Virus record (IMG/VR): IMGVR_UViG_3300027749_003914
Location: 1 to 40,430 of that record
Length of the DNA stretch: 40,430 nt
Source: a virus
Direction: 5' to 3' (one strand)
Below the pieces are notes generated by a model. That model did not search any database. It was not told the origin of the DNA and saw nothing but the letters and a program-made list of their open reading frames with translations. The first letter of the stretch is position 1, and every line of letters starts with the position of its first letter. Of the stretch, positions 13,647 to 22,614 are shown piece after piece. Made by a program: the position numbers and the translations under genes.

Positions 13647-14012
13647 ATGGGACTAGACATGTACGCATACACTGCCGCCAAAGAACAAGCGGACCGTGAA
13701 ACTGGCTGGACTAGCCAGCGTGAAATCGCCTACTGGCGCAAGCATCCTAACTTGCACGGTTGGATGGAACAACTTGCCAAATCTAAAAAAGTCAAATACA
13801 ACACATTCAACGGTGTTGAACTAGAAATCACCTGGGAAGATCTGGATGAACTGGAACGTGCGGTAACACATGACCAACTGCCAGGTACGCAAGGATTCTT
13901 TTTTGGTGATGGTGCAGATGACTACTACAAACCACAAGATCTTGAATTCATCAAGAAAGCCCGAGCAGAATTGTTCTTGGGACTTAAAGTGTTTTATAAC
14001 TCATCATGGTAA
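13647..14012 (+). CDS. Hypothetical phage protein (MGLDMYAY type)
   Basis: The start at 13647 is set by CAGGAGG seven bases upstream; the longer frame from 13518 overlaps the preceding small gene in another frame and is not favoured. The 121 residues include MGLDMYAY, EIAYWRKHPNLHGWMEQL and GTQGFFFGD, phrases I associate with a widespread phage family of unknown function. It is soluble, without a cysteine motif. It is the last gene before DNA ligase. Confidence 0.78.
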   Translation: MGLDMYAYTAAKEQADRETGWTSQREIAYWRKHPNLHGWMEQLAKSKKVKYNTFNGVELEITWEDLDELERAVTHDQLPGTQGFFFGDGADDYYKPQDLEFIKKARAELFLGLKVFYNSSW

Positions 14013-14024
14013 CCACTTAAATAT

Positions 14025-15398
14025 ATGGACGAGATTGACTTCTCAAACGAAAGGTTCGACCACACGATGGCCGCAGGTTGGATACGTGATTTGGAAAGTT
14101 CGGACAGTCGCATACACAAGGAAAAAACCATTGAAAAAGCATTAATGGCAGCCAAATTGGGCAGTGCCGATGCACAATGTTTTCTCTTCAACTGCTACCA
14201 GGCCTACAATCCTTTCTACACATTCAACATCCGTCAAGTGCCTGAAACATCTGGCCTGACTGATCGGCCCAACCCTTGGACAAAATTTTGGGGGTTGCTG
14301 GAAGCCCTACGCACAAGATCAAGCACAGGCAATCGTGCCCGTGAAAGTATCGAGCAAATGAGCCAGCAGTTCGACTCAGACGAGTGGAACAACTTGGCTC
14401 GTCGTGTGATGATCAAGGATCTGCGTTGTGGCATCTCTGAGAAAACACTAAACAAAGTGCTGGGCAAAACAGAATACCGGATTCCTGTGTTTACTTGTCA
14501 ACTGGCTCAGGACTCCACAGACCAACCCAAGAAACTCAAAGGTATCAAACGTTTAGAAGTCAAACTGGATGGTGTGCGTGTGTTGGCAGTGATTGACGGT
14601 GCCAATGTCACCCTGTTCAGTCGTAATGGCAAAGAGTTTGAGAACTTCCCACAGATTGCAGATGCCATTGAAGATGCCCGCAAGCACTTTCAGTGGGGTC
14701 GTGGCACCGGTGGTCGTTTTGTGTTGGATGGTGAGATTGTGGGTGAAAGTTTTCAGAAACTCATGAAGCAGGCACATCGCAAAACGGATGCGGTGACAGA
14801 AGGCATGGTGTACCATATATTTGATATACTTCCCCTGGAGTCCTTGCAGGAAGGTCACTGCAACATACAACAATACAAACGCATTGAGTGGATCGAAAGT
14901 GCTCGAGATCGTCTCAAAGATACTGCTTGCCTACGCATCATGAATGGCCTGGAAGTGGATTTGGACACAGCGGAAGGGCATGACATCATGCAACGATTTG
15001 CCGAAGCGTCAGTGGCAGAAGGCTTTGAAGGTATCATGATCAAATCAATGGATGCACCCTATGAGTGCAAGCGTTCGGACTCATGGATGAAATGGAAACC
15101 CACTATATCAGTTGATCTCAAAATTGTGGGTTTTGAACCAGGTACTGGTCGCAATGCGGGCCGGTTGGGTGCTATAATATGTGAAGGAGAAGACAATGAC
15201 CGTAGAATTTGTGTTAATGTTGGTACTGGCTTTAGTGATACTGTTCGTGATGAGTATTGGACCTCAAGGGATCAGTTACTTGGTCACTTGGTTGAAGTGC
15301 AGGCGGACGCAGTCACACAAAACCAAGACGGAACCTACAGCCTCCGATTCCCCCGGTTCTTGAGATTTCGTGACTTTGACGCAGGAGAGAAAGTTTGA
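14025..15398 (+). CDS. ATP-dependent DNA ligase
   Basis: The enzyme seals nicks in duplex DNA by an enzyme-AMP intermediate, needed for phage replication and repair. The 457-residue protein has motif I EVKLDGVR with nucleophile Lys180, FSRNGKEF (198-205), LDGE with Glu237, motif IV EGFEGIMIK (332-340) and motif V WMKWK (354-358), followed by an OB-fold region. Its length is near that of T4 gp30 (487). The N-terminal 160 residues are helical, as in T4-type ligases. All catalytic residues are present. The start at 14025 follows a TTAAATATATGG stretch and lacks a good ribosome site, so the exact start is slightly uncertain. Its stop overlaps the next gene (TGATG). Confidence 0.95.
   Translation: MDEIDFSNERFDHTMAAGWIRDLESSDSRIHKEKTIEKALMAAKLGSADAQCFLFNCYQAYNPFYTFNIRQVPETSGLTDRPNPWTKFWGLLEALRTRSSTGNRARESIEQMSQQFDSDEWNNLARRVMIKDLRCGISEKTLNKVLGKTEYRIPVFTCQLAQDSTDQPKKLKGIKRLEVKLDGVRVLAVIDGANVTLFSRNGKEFENFPQIADAIEDARKHFQWGRGTGGRFVLDGEIVGESFQKLMKQAHRKTDAVTEGMVYHIFDILPLESLQEGHCNIQQYKRIEWIESARDRLKDTACLRIMNGLEVDLDTAEGHDIMQRFAEASVAEGFEGIMIKSMDAPYECKRSDSWMKWKPTISVDLKIVGFEPGTGRNAGRLGAIICEGEDNDRRICVNVGTGFSDTVRDEYWTSRDQLLGHLVEVQADAVTQNQDGTYSLRFPRFLRFRDFDAGEKV
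15196..15363 (+). other. Possible overlapping ORF inside ligase
   Basis: In the +1 frame inside the ligase gene, TATAAT (15173-15178) and AAGGAG (15184-15189) precede an ATG that opens a 55-residue frame. Its product has one strong membrane helix (residues 3-20, VEFVLMLVLALVILFVMS) and a basic tail. No matching -35 box is visible. The ligase reading of the same DNA (GRLGAIICEGEDND) is normal for the family, so the signals may be coincidental. Confidence 0.2.
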
Positions 15399-15601
15399 TG
15401 ACTTCCTTGTATGAAATAGTACTAGTGGCTGTGATGGTAACTCAAGGCCCTGCAGGCGGCCCGATGAGTTTGGAGTACCAACCTTTGGATTACTACAATT
15501 CATGGAGTACTTGTTTGAAAGAAGAACGCAAACTACAGGCACGAATCAAGGACCGAGAAAGAACTCGAGCCTATATTTGTTTAAAAGTTGATAGAGAATA
15601 A
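15398..15601 (+). CDS. Small hypothetical protein with hydrophobic N-terminus
   Basis: The start at 15398 shares TGATG with the ligase stop and gives 67 residues. The N-terminus (LYEIVLVAVMVTQGPAGG) could be a weak signal or anchor segment; the rest is charged and helical, with two cysteines (C40, C62). No family is recognised. It belongs to a run of small overlapping genes between ligase and 17227. Confidence 0.62.
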   Translation: MTSLYEIVLVAVMVTQGPAGGPMSLEYQPLDYYNSWSTCLKEERKLQARIKDRERTRAYICLKVDRE

Positions 15602-15605
15602 CGCA

Positions 15606-15836
15606 ATGACAGCACGATCAGCCGACGGTGTTCGCGGACACATATTAAACTTAGTTGACGGAACTGTAGTGTTCCGTGTGTATGATGCAGAACACAACTT
15701 TGTGGACTATGATATACATCACAGTGACTTGTGTGTTACAATCACTGATCCAGATGCGTATTTTTATCGTCGAGATGGCCAAGACATACTGGACCACGCT
15801 CCTGCAACATTGGGGATGACACATGATGATACTTGA
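15606..15836 (+). CDS. Small beta-rich hypothetical protein
   Basis: This 76-residue protein starts at ATG 15606, five bases after the previous stop; the TTG at 15588 would overlap the upstream gene. Strands such as GHILNLVDGTVVFRVYD and VDYDIHHSDLCVTI suggest a small beta barrel; the tail is acidic and His-rich. As far as I recall, similar short proteins are common in T4-like phages, without known function. Its end overlaps the next small membrane protein by 14 bases. Confidence 0.65.
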   Translation: MTARSADGVRGHILNLVDGTVVFRVYDAEHNFVDYDIHHSDLCVTITDPDAYFYRRDGQDILDHAPATLGMTHDDT

Positions 15837-15945
15837 AATATTTGTAGCAGGCATGATCACTGCCTTTGGTTGGTGGACTAGCACACACTACATTATTGAA
15901 CCTTATTTTCCACCACCTGTTGAAAAGAAAGTGGAACAAAAATGA
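15823..15945 (+). CDS. 40-residue single-pass membrane protein
   Basis: The ATG at 15823 (or the next codon, 15826) gives about 40 residues: a hydrophobic helix containing ILEIFVAGMITAFGWW, then HYIIEPYFPPPVEKKVEQK. The motif GWW-T-HYIIEP-FPPP followed by a basic tail is one I associate with small membrane proteins of T4-like phages. Function is unknown. Its stop overlaps the next ATG (ATGA). Confidence 0.7.
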   Translation: MMILEIFVAGMITAFGWWTSTHYIIEPYFPPPVEKKVEQK

Positions 15946-16382
15946 AAATTGGATTGAGTTACAGTCGTTGTGTTCGTGACATTGTGGATGGCAAGGTAGA
16001 CATTGCGGACGTGCTGGTGTTGATCACTCGTACAGATTTTGATCCGCATGTGGACGACCAGTGGCGAGGTATTTGGATCGGCTACGGTGGTGGCACGGAA
16101 AATGCCTACAGCGGTGGATTCTTCAGTACCAGCAATCCCGAATGGGCTGGCTATCATGACGAGGATCAATTTCGTAGTGTCAGCATTGAACTTTGGGAAA
16201 CTGGTCGACTACACCAACCGCGCAAGTTTGGGGCTCATCCTGCTCGGCGTCCAGAAATCTGGTTGGAAACTGTGCTACCAGATTCAGAAATGCAGAGTCG
16301 CCCAGCAGTGAAAGCGGCCTGGGATCATTTCCAGACCCTTGCAGGGTTGACCAACACACAACTGGATCGAGAATACAGATGA
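15942..16382 (+). CDS. Hypothetical phage protein
   Basis: This 146-residue protein begins MKIGLSYSRCVRDIVDGKVDIADVLVLITRT and contains WETGRLHQPRKFG near the middle. Both phrases recur, as far as I remember, in T4-like phages as a conserved protein of unknown function. It is soluble and has a single cysteine. The start overlaps the previous stop and the end overlaps the next start, so it is in one operon with its neighbours. Confidence 0.75.
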   Translation: MKIGLSYSRCVRDIVDGKVDIADVLVLITRTDFDPHVDDQWRGIWIGYGGGTENAYSGGFFSTSNPEWAGYHDEDQFRSVSIELWETGRLHQPRKFGAHPARRPEIWLETVLPDSEMQSRPAVKAAWDHFQTLAGLTNTQLDREYR

Positions 16383-17227
16383 GAAATCCAATGGCTCGGA
16401 TTGCACTTGATTTTGCGCCAGGGTTACACGGACACTTTTTAGAACTAGTCTTAAATAAGTATATCTATGGTGTGCCTTTTCGATCAGATAAAATTTTTCA
16501 ATCATCTGGTGCAGTTCATGCAATCAATATTGATCAAGATTATCAAAGTCAAAAAATTGTTTATCAAGGCCACTTTTCTTCGTTTGACTATCCTTATTGC
16601 GCCCGCACTAAAAAAGTAGTTTTTATTAACCATGATCCTGAACTAGATTTTGTTTTATTAACCAATATTTTTTACCGTTGTCATAAAGATGCTGTTAATG
16701 TTGCGGACTTTGACGTGAATGCAATAACTGCAATACACAAACAATTTTTAATAACTGGTAATACGGATTTAGATTTTAGAAACAACTGGTTTGCAAAACT
16801 AAACGAAAGACATTTTGATCATGCATCAATGCAACCAGATACGCAGTTACCGTTGTACAATTTTGATTATAAAAGTTTTTTTGATTTAAGTAATTTTTGT
16901 ATGGAACTTCAAAAAACAGCACACTTTTTACAAGAAACTTTTAAGTTCGATTACACACTAGCAGAACTTTGGCAAAAATTTATTAACTTGAATCAAGGTT
17001 GGATACTGCGCAAACAAGCACATTTAATCTTAGAATCAACTTTGTCAAAGCATGAGTTATCAATTCCTAACGATTGGAAATTGCATGCCTATCTAAATTT
17101 TCAATTGAGTCGAATGTTTGACTTACATGACGGACAATTGTATACTGAGCCTAGGTACCCTGGTGTCACCAGTGAACTATTGGCCGTGGTACAAGAGCAT
17201 TTGTCAAATTTTGACAGTAAATTCTAA
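16379..17227 (+). CDS. Hypothetical phage protein (HGHFLE type)
   Basis: The start is the ATG overlapping the previous stop (ATGA), giving 282 residues; a longer frame to 16193 is an overlap artefact. The opening RIALDFAPGLHGHFLELVLNKYIYG resembles a family seen in cyanophages and other T4-like phages, with no known function. The rest is rich in Phe, Asn and His. The gene is much AT-richer than those around it, like the radical SAM gene and the split glycosyltransferase-like gene. Confidence 0.7.
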   Translation: MRNPMARIALDFAPGLHGHFLELVLNKYIYGVPFRSDKIFQSSGAVHAINIDQDYQSQKIVYQGHFSSFDYPYCARTKKVVFINHDPELDFVLLTNIFYRCHKDAVNVADFDVNAITAIHKQFLITGNTDLDFRNNWFAKLNERHFDHASMQPDTQLPLYNFDYKSFFDLSNFCMELQKTAHFLQETFKFDYTLAELWQKFINLNQGWILRKQAHLILESTLSKHELSIPNDWKLHAYLNFQLSRMFDLHDGQLYTEPRYPGVTSELLAVVQEHLSNFDSKF

Positions 17228-17251
17228 TATGATTGATAAAGGAGTTTCGGA

Positions 17252-18631
17252 GTGTCTAAAAAATCCAAAATAGCAGAAGTAGATATTGTAAATCCTGAGC
17301 ATGACAAACTCATGGAGGTGTTAAAGTTTACGCCACGCACATATAAAATTAGCCTGTGGGGTTATGGTGGTGAAAAAGTCATGGGCACTGTAGAACGTGA
17401 TGTATGGGACTACTGCATGGAGAACCAAGTTGACTTGTCCGAGGTTGCTTGGAGTGATGAGGAAACAGTTCAAGATGACATGAACCTTGATGTTGATCGT
17501 TTACCGTTCACGCCTGGCTCGTGGTATGAATGTGATGACATGGCACACACCAATGGTGTTAGCCGTAATGCTGGCACCCTTCAAATCGAAGATGAAAACG
17601 GCACGGTCATATATGAACGGAGATTGGAAGATTGCGATGGTGGCCGTGACGATAGCCCAGAATGGTCATGCAATGACGAAGCCTGGGTTGGCAGTAAGCC
17701 TGCTGGCACAGTGGTGTTCATCGGTACCAGCAATGAAAAAGGCACATTCTTCGAAGGCGAAATCAACCTTACGCAACCTTTTGATATTACCAAACTGACC
17801 CTGGGCTACGATGACATCGACGGTGAAGAACTGGTCAACAGTGTGACCTATGATGATGAAGACATTGACAACTGGGGCGGTAGCACCGATGGTAAGAGCA
17901 GTGACTTTGGCATGTATCTTGTGAAGGATAGTAATTCGTGGGAAACTTATGCGCCAGAAGAAAAAGACTGGGGACATCCTCCGCATGGCACAAGTCCCAG
18001 CACCTGGGAAAAATCTAAAACATTTAAGTTTGATAAAGTCCAACCCACCCTGCCCGGCTACTATAGTTGCACCTGGAAAAACTATGGTACAACGTATGGC
18101 TCAGCCTATTGGGATGGCTCACAGTTCGGCGAATGGGAATACGGTAAGTTCACGCCTATTACAGGAGAGATTGTGTCTTGGTCAGGATACAACTGGGACA
18201 CCGGTTCATGGGTTAATCAACCACCAGAACCGGTAGATGTTGCTTGTGACGATAAAAAATGCGGCTGGGTAGGCATGAGCACTGATCGTCGAGAAGATGC
18301 GGAACACAACGACCATTGTCCACATTGCAATGGCACAGAATTCTCCTGGATTGACTATGATCCTGATACCGCACTGGGCCGCAAGAATCGTGCTAAGTAT
18401 TGTCTAGAGTGGGATCCAGCGGTTTCGTTAGAACGAATCCCAGTCCCAGAAGGATTAAAACTCATCAATTGTGCCTGCAAAGGCTGTGCATGGGAAGGTC
18501 CCATCGACGATACATTAAATAATGCAGACGATGAGATGACATGTCCAGAGTGCAGTAGTTATGTAGAGATTCTAAGCGATGAAGACGAAGCAATGGCCGA
18601 TGCTACCAAGTGGCCAGCAACAAGACCTTAA
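17252..18631 (+). CDS. Acidic protein with two C-terminal zinc ribbons
   Basis: A GTG start with AAAGGAG upstream gives a 459-residue, strongly acidic protein. Residues 25-325 are rich in Asp, Gly and Trp, with repeated strand patterns. The C-terminal part has two likely zinc ribbons: C332/C337 with C356/C359, and C409/C412 with C431/C434. The tail is acidic. No catalytic motif is visible. An acidic body plus zinc ribbons could mean a DNA-mimic or an adaptor contacting host machinery, but this is a guess. BI-1 follows 11 bases after the stop. Confidence 0.72.
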   Translation: MSKKSKIAEVDIVNPEHDKLMEVLKFTPRTYKISLWGYGGEKVMGTVERDVWDYCMENQVDLSEVAWSDEETVQDDMNLDVDRLPFTPGSWYECDDMAHTNGVSRNAGTLQIEDENGTVIYERRLEDCDGGRDDSPEWSCNDEAWVGSKPAGTVVFIGTSNEKGTFFEGEINLTQPFDITKLTLGYDDIDGEELVNSVTYDDEDIDNWGGSTDGKSSDFGMYLVKDSNSWETYAPEEKDWGHPPHGTSPSTWEKSKTFKFDKVQPTLPGYYSCTWKNYGTTYGSAYWDGSQFGEWEYGKFTPITGEIVSWSGYNWDTGSWVNQPPEPVDVACDDKKCGWVGMSTDRREDAEHNDHCPHCNGTEFSWIDYDPDTALGRKNRAKYCLEWDPAVSLERIPVPEGLKLINCACKGCAWEGPIDDTLNNADDEMTCPECSSYVEILSDEDEAMADATKWPATRP

Positions 18632-18642
18632 AGGGGAAAACT

Positions 18643-19332
18643 ATGAATGATACCGTTATATTTAATGATGAACAATACCGTTCAGCAGAACAAATCAACT
18701 CGGCCATGGGTCGTGTTTACGGACACATGAGTCTGGCAGTGATTGTGAGTATGCTGGTCAGTTACTGGGTAGGCACCACACCTGAACTGCTGGCATTCTT
18801 TTTTACAGGTGTGATGAAGTGGATTGTGATCTTTGCACCACTAGCGGCTATATTTGGTGTGAGCATGATGCTGGGCAACGATCCAAGTAAACCCATGGCA
18901 CAGTTATGCCTACATGGCTTTGCGGCCTTGATGGGCCTGAGTTTCTCAATGATCTTTGCTGTGTTTGCCATGGGATCGATTGTGAGTGCATTCATGGGTG
19001 CGGCCATCCTGTTTGGGGTCATGAGTGGGTATGGTTACTTTACCCGACGTAGTTTAGATAGTGTTGGTAAGTTTATGTTTGTGGGTTTGATCGCCATCTG
19101 TATTGCCAGTATTGTGAACATCTTTATTGGCAGCACCGTGATGCAGATGGTGATCTCCGCATTGGCCATCATAATCTTTCTTGGACTCACTGCCTATGAC
19201 ACACAACAGATCCGTGAAGAACTCAGTGTGGAAACTACCGATGCCGCAGAAGTGCGTGGTGCCCTGACCTTGTACATGGACTTTATCAACTTGTTCTTGA
19301 ATTTGTTGCAATTGTTTGGCGATAGAAAATAA
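18643..19332 (+). CDS. Bax inhibitor-1/YccA family membrane protein
   Basis: The family comprises seven-helix membrane proteins. In bacteria YccA modulates the FtsH membrane protease, and BsYetJ moves calcium. The 229-residue protein starts at ATG 18643 after AAGGGGAAA. Hydrophobic helices fill residues 30-205, with the conserved YDTQQIREE near 180 and the typical C-terminal ALTLYMDFINLFLNLLQLFG. The DTQ aspartate belongs to the family's acidic pair. It could protect phage proteins from FtsH or delay lysis (inference); the presence of ClpX and ClpS genes nearby makes protease control the more attractive idea. Confidence 0.88.
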   Translation: MNDTVIFNDEQYRSAEQINSAMGRVYGHMSLAVIVSMLVSYWVGTTPELLAFFFTGVMKWIVIFAPLAAIFGVSMMLGNDPSKPMAQLCLHGFAALMGLSFSMIFAVFAMGSIVSAFMGAAILFGVMSGYGYFTRRSLDSVGKFMFVGLIAICIASIVNIFIGSTVMQMVISALAIIIFLGLTAYDTQQIREELSVETTDAAEVRGALTLYMDFINLFLNLLQLFGDRK

Positions 19333-19360
19333 ACACTACTGAGTTTAGAACAACAATAAG

Positions 19361-19389
19361 TTGACACGCCACCATCTCTCTTGTACAAT
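19361..19389 (+). promoter_or_regulatory. Sigma70-type promoter TTGACA-N17-TACAAT
   Basis: A perfect -35 TTGACA (19361-19366), a 17-base spacer and a -10 TACAAT (19384-19389) stand in an intergenic gap. The predicted start is about 19396, which is 193 bases before the next convincing start codon. The other sigma70-type promoters with a leader here leave only about 24-47 bases. Confidence 0.85.
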
Positions 19390-19395
19390 GTACTT

Positions 19396-19588
19396 GTGCA
19401 TGAGCAAGGAGATTGGTGGCGATCTAATGGCGTGAGCGGGGTGATTGAACGCCCGGGCCCGACAGAGCCGTGGCAGGTAGATATAATGTCCACAAGGTTG
19501 AGACACTGTCCAAGATCCGGCAACGGATCAAAACCGGCTGATACCCGGTGTATGCTCAAGTTGGAAATCACAGTGAAAGGAAGTTCAA
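19396..19588 (+). ncRNA. Structured leader or small RNA
   Basis: The stretch is GC-richer than its surroundings and full of inverted repeats: AGAT/ATCT around 19410-19424; GTGG (about 19470-19473) with CCAC (19490-19493); GATCCG-GCAA-CGGATC (19514-19529), a six-pair stem with a GNRA-type tetraloop; ACCGG/CCGGT (19533-19549); and an enclosing pair TTGAG (19498-19502) with CTCAA (19555-19559). Two hairpins inside a closing stem give a cloverleaf-like 3' domain. It lies between a consensus promoter and the gene at 19589, whose AAAGGAAG site follows the last stem. I cannot match it to a known riboswitch. A coding reading (GTG frame ending at 19599) has no ribosome site. Confidence 0.4.
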
Positions 19589-19903
19589 ATGTCTGTTAAA
19601 ATAGAAGCCTCTGATTCCACGCTTCCATCCCTTGACTCTCTTAAAACAACGGCTTTGCCCATGCACAAATTATATTTCGAACTGTCAGGTGTGGACACAT
19701 GGTATGCTATCATGCGGGAAGCACGAGCACAGTTTGGCAAAAACTGGCGTAGTCAAGCACATGTCAAACGGCGACTAGAACATGCCAGCCTCTGGCGACT
19801 AGGTAACTCTACAGAACGTGTGTGGTTTGAAGTGCCAGATCCCAAGTTTGGAACCTGGATAGCAATCAAACATGCGGTAAGACAAGTAGAACCCGGTAAA
19901 TAA
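19589..19903 (+). CDS. Hypothetical protein downstream of structured leader
   Basis: This 104-residue soluble protein is preceded by AAAGGAAG. Residues 25-95 (LYFELSGVDTWYAIMREARAQFGKNWRSQAHVKRRLEH) look like a small alpha/beta domain with a basic helix. No family is recognised. Its interest comes from the 193-base structured leader ahead of it, which may control it. Confidence 0.68.
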   Translation: MSVKIEASDSTLPSLDSLKTTALPMHKLYFELSGVDTWYAIMREARAQFGKNWRSQAHVKRRLEHASLWRLGNSTERVWFEVPDPKFGTWIAIKHAVRQVEPGK

Positions 19904-19909
19904 TACTCT

Positions 19910-21406
19910 ATGATATTTGGTTTCAGCATCCTGTCCACAGCAATCTTGCTCAGTTGTGTGGCCGCTTATTATTCGGTAGCAGGCTTGACAGCCATCTTCA
20001 GTGCGGCAGCCATACCTGTAATGATCATGGGCGGCAGCCTTGAACTAGGCAAGATTGTGGCCACAGTTTGGTTGCACAACAACTGGCAACGAGTGGGAGT
20101 GTTGTTTAAAGTGTATCTAGTACCTGCAGTGGCATTCCTAATGCTACTCACATCAATGGGAATTTTTGGATATTTGAGTAAGGCCCACTCAGATCAAAGT
20201 TTAGTATCAGGCGACGCAGTAGCAAAGGTAGCAATCTACGATGAAAAGATCAAGATATCTCGTGACAATATTGAAGCCGACCGCCGGGCACTTAAACAGA
20301 TGGATGAGGCTGTGGACCAGGTTATGGGCCGATCAGCAGATGAAAAAGGTGCCGACAAAGCAGTTGCAATACGAAGAGGCCAACAACGAGAACGGGCTAG
20401 GATACTTGCTGACATCGAAACCGAACAGAAAAAGATTACTGGCCTTAATGAAGAGCGGGCACCACTAGCGGCCGAGTTCCGCAAGGTCGAATCAGAAGTA
20501 GGACCAATCAAGTACATTGCGGCCCTGGTGTATGGAGATAACCCTGATTCAAATGTGCTAGAACGTGCTGTGCGACTGGTAATCATCATGATTGTACTAG
20601 TGTTTGATCCACTGGCACTTACACTTATTCTGGCCGCCAACAAACAGTTTGAATGGGCACGGCAAGGCACTGGAGGCTTTGTACATGACAAGCCTGAACC
20701 CGAATCTGAACCCAGGTACGAGCCCGATGATGGCCCACTAACCGAAGATCAAATCACACAATTGCAAGAGATTGCAAAAACACCAGAACCGCCCGACGAT
20801 CCTATACCCTGCTACAAGTGTGGCACACCATTGGTGGACGCTCCGGGTATTGGTTTGTTCTGTCCTAATAAAGAATGTGATGTTATAGACAATGTCAACG
20901 GTGAGGAACCGATTGAGTTAACAACGCCAATTGAAATTGAATACAAGTTCGTAGACGAACATCATGAACCTGATCACGAACCTGATCTACATGTGTATGA
21001 TGACGAACGCTTGGTATCAAACTTTGACAAACAACAGTTGGCGGAACAGCCGTCTGTGTCAGAAAAATCTGCCTGGGACAACTATCTTGGCATACGAGCA
21101 GACAATGATGTCAACATCTTCAAGTCTGGCCTACTAAAAGGATTTGGTATTCGATTCCCTGACGACGCTGTCAAAGGCGATTCATTCATTAGAGTGGATC
21201 AAATGCCCAGTGCCTTGTACAAGTACAATGGCGTGAAGTGGATTGAAGTTGACAAAGGACTCAGTGACCAGTATGCCTACGACACAGCCTATATCGATCA
21301 CCTGATAGAAAAACTCACCACAGGTGAATACGACCCTGAATTATTAAACGACGCAGAAAGAGAACAAGTGGCACAACGCTTACAAACAACCGCAAAAGGC
21401 ATCTAA
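19910..21406 (+). CDS. Membrane protein with coiled coil and zinc ribbon
   Basis: This 498-residue protein has hydrophobic segments at about 5-28, 30-48 and 68-88, a long charged coiled coil (about 100-215) and a further membrane segment (218-243). A soluble tail follows, with a zinc ribbon (C301, C304, C318, C323), a low-complexity acidic/His stretch and a folded C-terminal domain (about 385-490). The first 90 residues resemble, from memory, a conserved membrane protein of T4-like marine phages of unknown role ([32 protein letters not shown]). It may anchor a complex to the host inner membrane. Its stop overlaps the clpX start (TAATG), which hints that it works with ClpX. Confidence 0.78.
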   Translation: MIFGFSILSTAILLSCVAAYYSVAGLTAIFSAAAIPVMIMGGSLELGKIVATVWLHNNWQRVGVLFKVYLVPAVAFLMLLTSMGIFGYLSKAHSDQSLVSGDAVAKVAIYDEKIKISRDNIEADRRALKQMDEAVDQVMGRSADEKGADKAVAIRRGQQRERARILADIETEQKKITGLNEERAPLAAEFRKVESEVGPIKYIAALVYGDNPDSNVLERAVRLVIIMIVLVFDPLALTLILAANKQFEWARQGTGGFVHDKPEPESEPRYEPDDGPLTEDQITQLQEIAKTPEPPDDPIPCYKCGTPLVDAPGIGLFCPNKECDVIDNVNGEEPIELTTPIEIEYKFVDEHHEPDHEPDLHVYDDERLVSNFDKQQLAEQPSVSEKSAWDNYLGIRADNDVNIFKSGLLKGFGIRFPDDAVKGDSFIRVDQMPSALYKYNGVKWIEVDKGLSDQYAYDTAYIDHLIEKLTTGEYDPELLNDAEREQVAQRLQTTAKGI

Positions 21407-22614
21407 TGGCAGCAGATTTGCACAACACCTGCAGTTTCTGCGGCAAGCACAAAGACTCAGTAAAAAAACTCATAGTAGGCGAAAAAGTAGGCATCTGTAA
21501 TGAATGCGTGGACTTTTGTCAAGGTCTTTTGATTGAGGAAACAGTTGAATCCACAACAGTGGATGCTGCCGCTCCGAGAAAACTGGATCCTGTTGTGCTC
21601 AAAGAATATCTAGATCAGTATGTGATCGGCCAAGATTCGGCCAAGATCATGCTGAGTGTGGCCATTGTGAATCATTACAAACGCATCAACAAGACCACTC
21701 TGGAGCCCGAATTAGAAAAAGCCAATGTACTCATGCTGGGCCCCACTGGCTCGGGCAAGACCTTGTTGGCCAAGTCGGTGGCACGTTATCTTGACGTGCC
21801 GTTTGCCATTGCTGATGCCACCAGCATCACTGAAGCAGGCTATGTGGGCGATGATGTGGAAAGTCTTATCACAAGGCTGTATACCGCGGCCGGTGGTGAT
21901 GTGAACAGAACACAACGTGGTATTGTGTTTGTGGACGAGATTGACAAGATTTCCCGCAAGGGCGAAAGTACCAGTATCACAAGAGACGTGTCAGGCGAGG
22001 GTGTGCAACAGGCCCTGCTCAAAATGGTAGAAGGCACTGTGTGTCGCATTCCGGCCGGTGGTGGCCGCAAGCATCCGTCAGGTGACATGATTGAAATTGA
22101 TACTCGGAACATCTTGTTCATTGCCGGCGGCGCATTTGTTGGACTAGATTCGATTGTTAAAAATCGTGTGCAAGGAACAAGTATAGGATTCGGTGCCAAG
22201 GTTGAACGCGACTCAAATGCTGACCTTGCACTTACCACCCCTGACGATCTTGTCAAATATGGCATGATTCCTGAGTTTGTGGGACGTTTTCCTAACTGGG
22301 TTAGTCTGCAAGAACTTAGCAAGCAAGATCTTGTACACATTCTCACTGGTGTGAAAAACAATTTTGTTGAACAGTACAAGTGGTTGTTTGCCGAAGATGG
22401 AGTGGAATTGCAGTTTACAGAATCGGCCCTGGATACCATTGCTGAGCGCACCTTGCTCAACAAAACAGGCGCTCGTGGCCTACACAGCGAACTGGAACGT
22501 GTGCTGATGCCGCACATGTACAATCTCAAAAGATATCCTGCCATGGGCATCAAGTGCGTGGAAATTGCGCCCCACCAGGTAAATATTCCTACAGCACTAG
22601 AAGGCACAAATTGA
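21406..22614 (+). CDS. clpX: ClpX, AAA+ unfoldase of the ClpXP protease
   Basis: ClpX unfolds tagged or native substrates and feeds them to ClpP. The 402-residue protein is complete. It has an N-terminal zinc-binding domain (C9, C12, C31, C34), Walker A GPTGSGKT (112-119), pore loop GYVG (145-148), Walker B IVFVDEID (173-180), RKH pore loop (221-223), the IGF loop that docks on ClpP (260-262) and sensor-2 GARGL (about 357). Because IGF is kept and no clpP is in the window, it most likely recruits host ClpP. The N-terminal domain and the linker differ from typical bacterial ClpX, which may change adaptor choice. Its stop overlaps the bS21 start. Confidence 0.96.
   Translation: MAADLHNTCSFCGKHKDSVKKLIVGEKVGICNECVDFCQGLLIEETVESTTVDAAAPRKLDPVVLKEYLDQYVIGQDSAKIMLSVAIVNHYKRINKTTLEPELEKANVLMLGPTGSGKTLLAKSVARYLDVPFAIADATSITEAGYVGDDVESLITRLYTAAGGDVNRTQRGIVFVDEIDKISRKGESTSITRDVSGEGVQQALLKMVEGTVCRIPAGGGRKHPSGDMIEIDTRNILFIAGGAFVGLDSIVKNRVQGTSIGFGAKVERDSNADLALTTPDDLVKYGMIPEFVGRFPNWVSLQELSKQDLVHILTGVKNNFVEQYKWLFAEDGVELQFTESALDTIAERTLLNKTGARGLHSELERVLMPHMYNLKRYPAMGIKCVEIAPHQVNIPTALEGTN

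Noticed and set aside
14016-14027. CTTAAATA before the ligase ATG as a late promoter
   Set aside because: The start of transcription would lie inside the gene; ligase is normally an early gene.
16193-16378. Extended N-terminus of the HGHFLE-type protein
   Set aside because: It would overlap the previous gene by nearly 190 bases; the ATGA junction at 16379 matches the genome's habit.
19461-19495. AGATATAATGTCC with GACA/TGTC pairing, reminiscent of the P7 region of group I introns
   Set aside because: The surrounding sequence is too short for an intron core, no other conserved segments are seen, and no gene is interrupted here.
19381-19599. Frame of 72 codons across the structured leader (EQGDWWRSNGVSGV...)
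   Set aside because: Starts only on TTG or GTG without a ribosome site, uses rarer codons than neighbouring genes, and covers dense inverted repeats; kept only as an alternative to the RNA reading.
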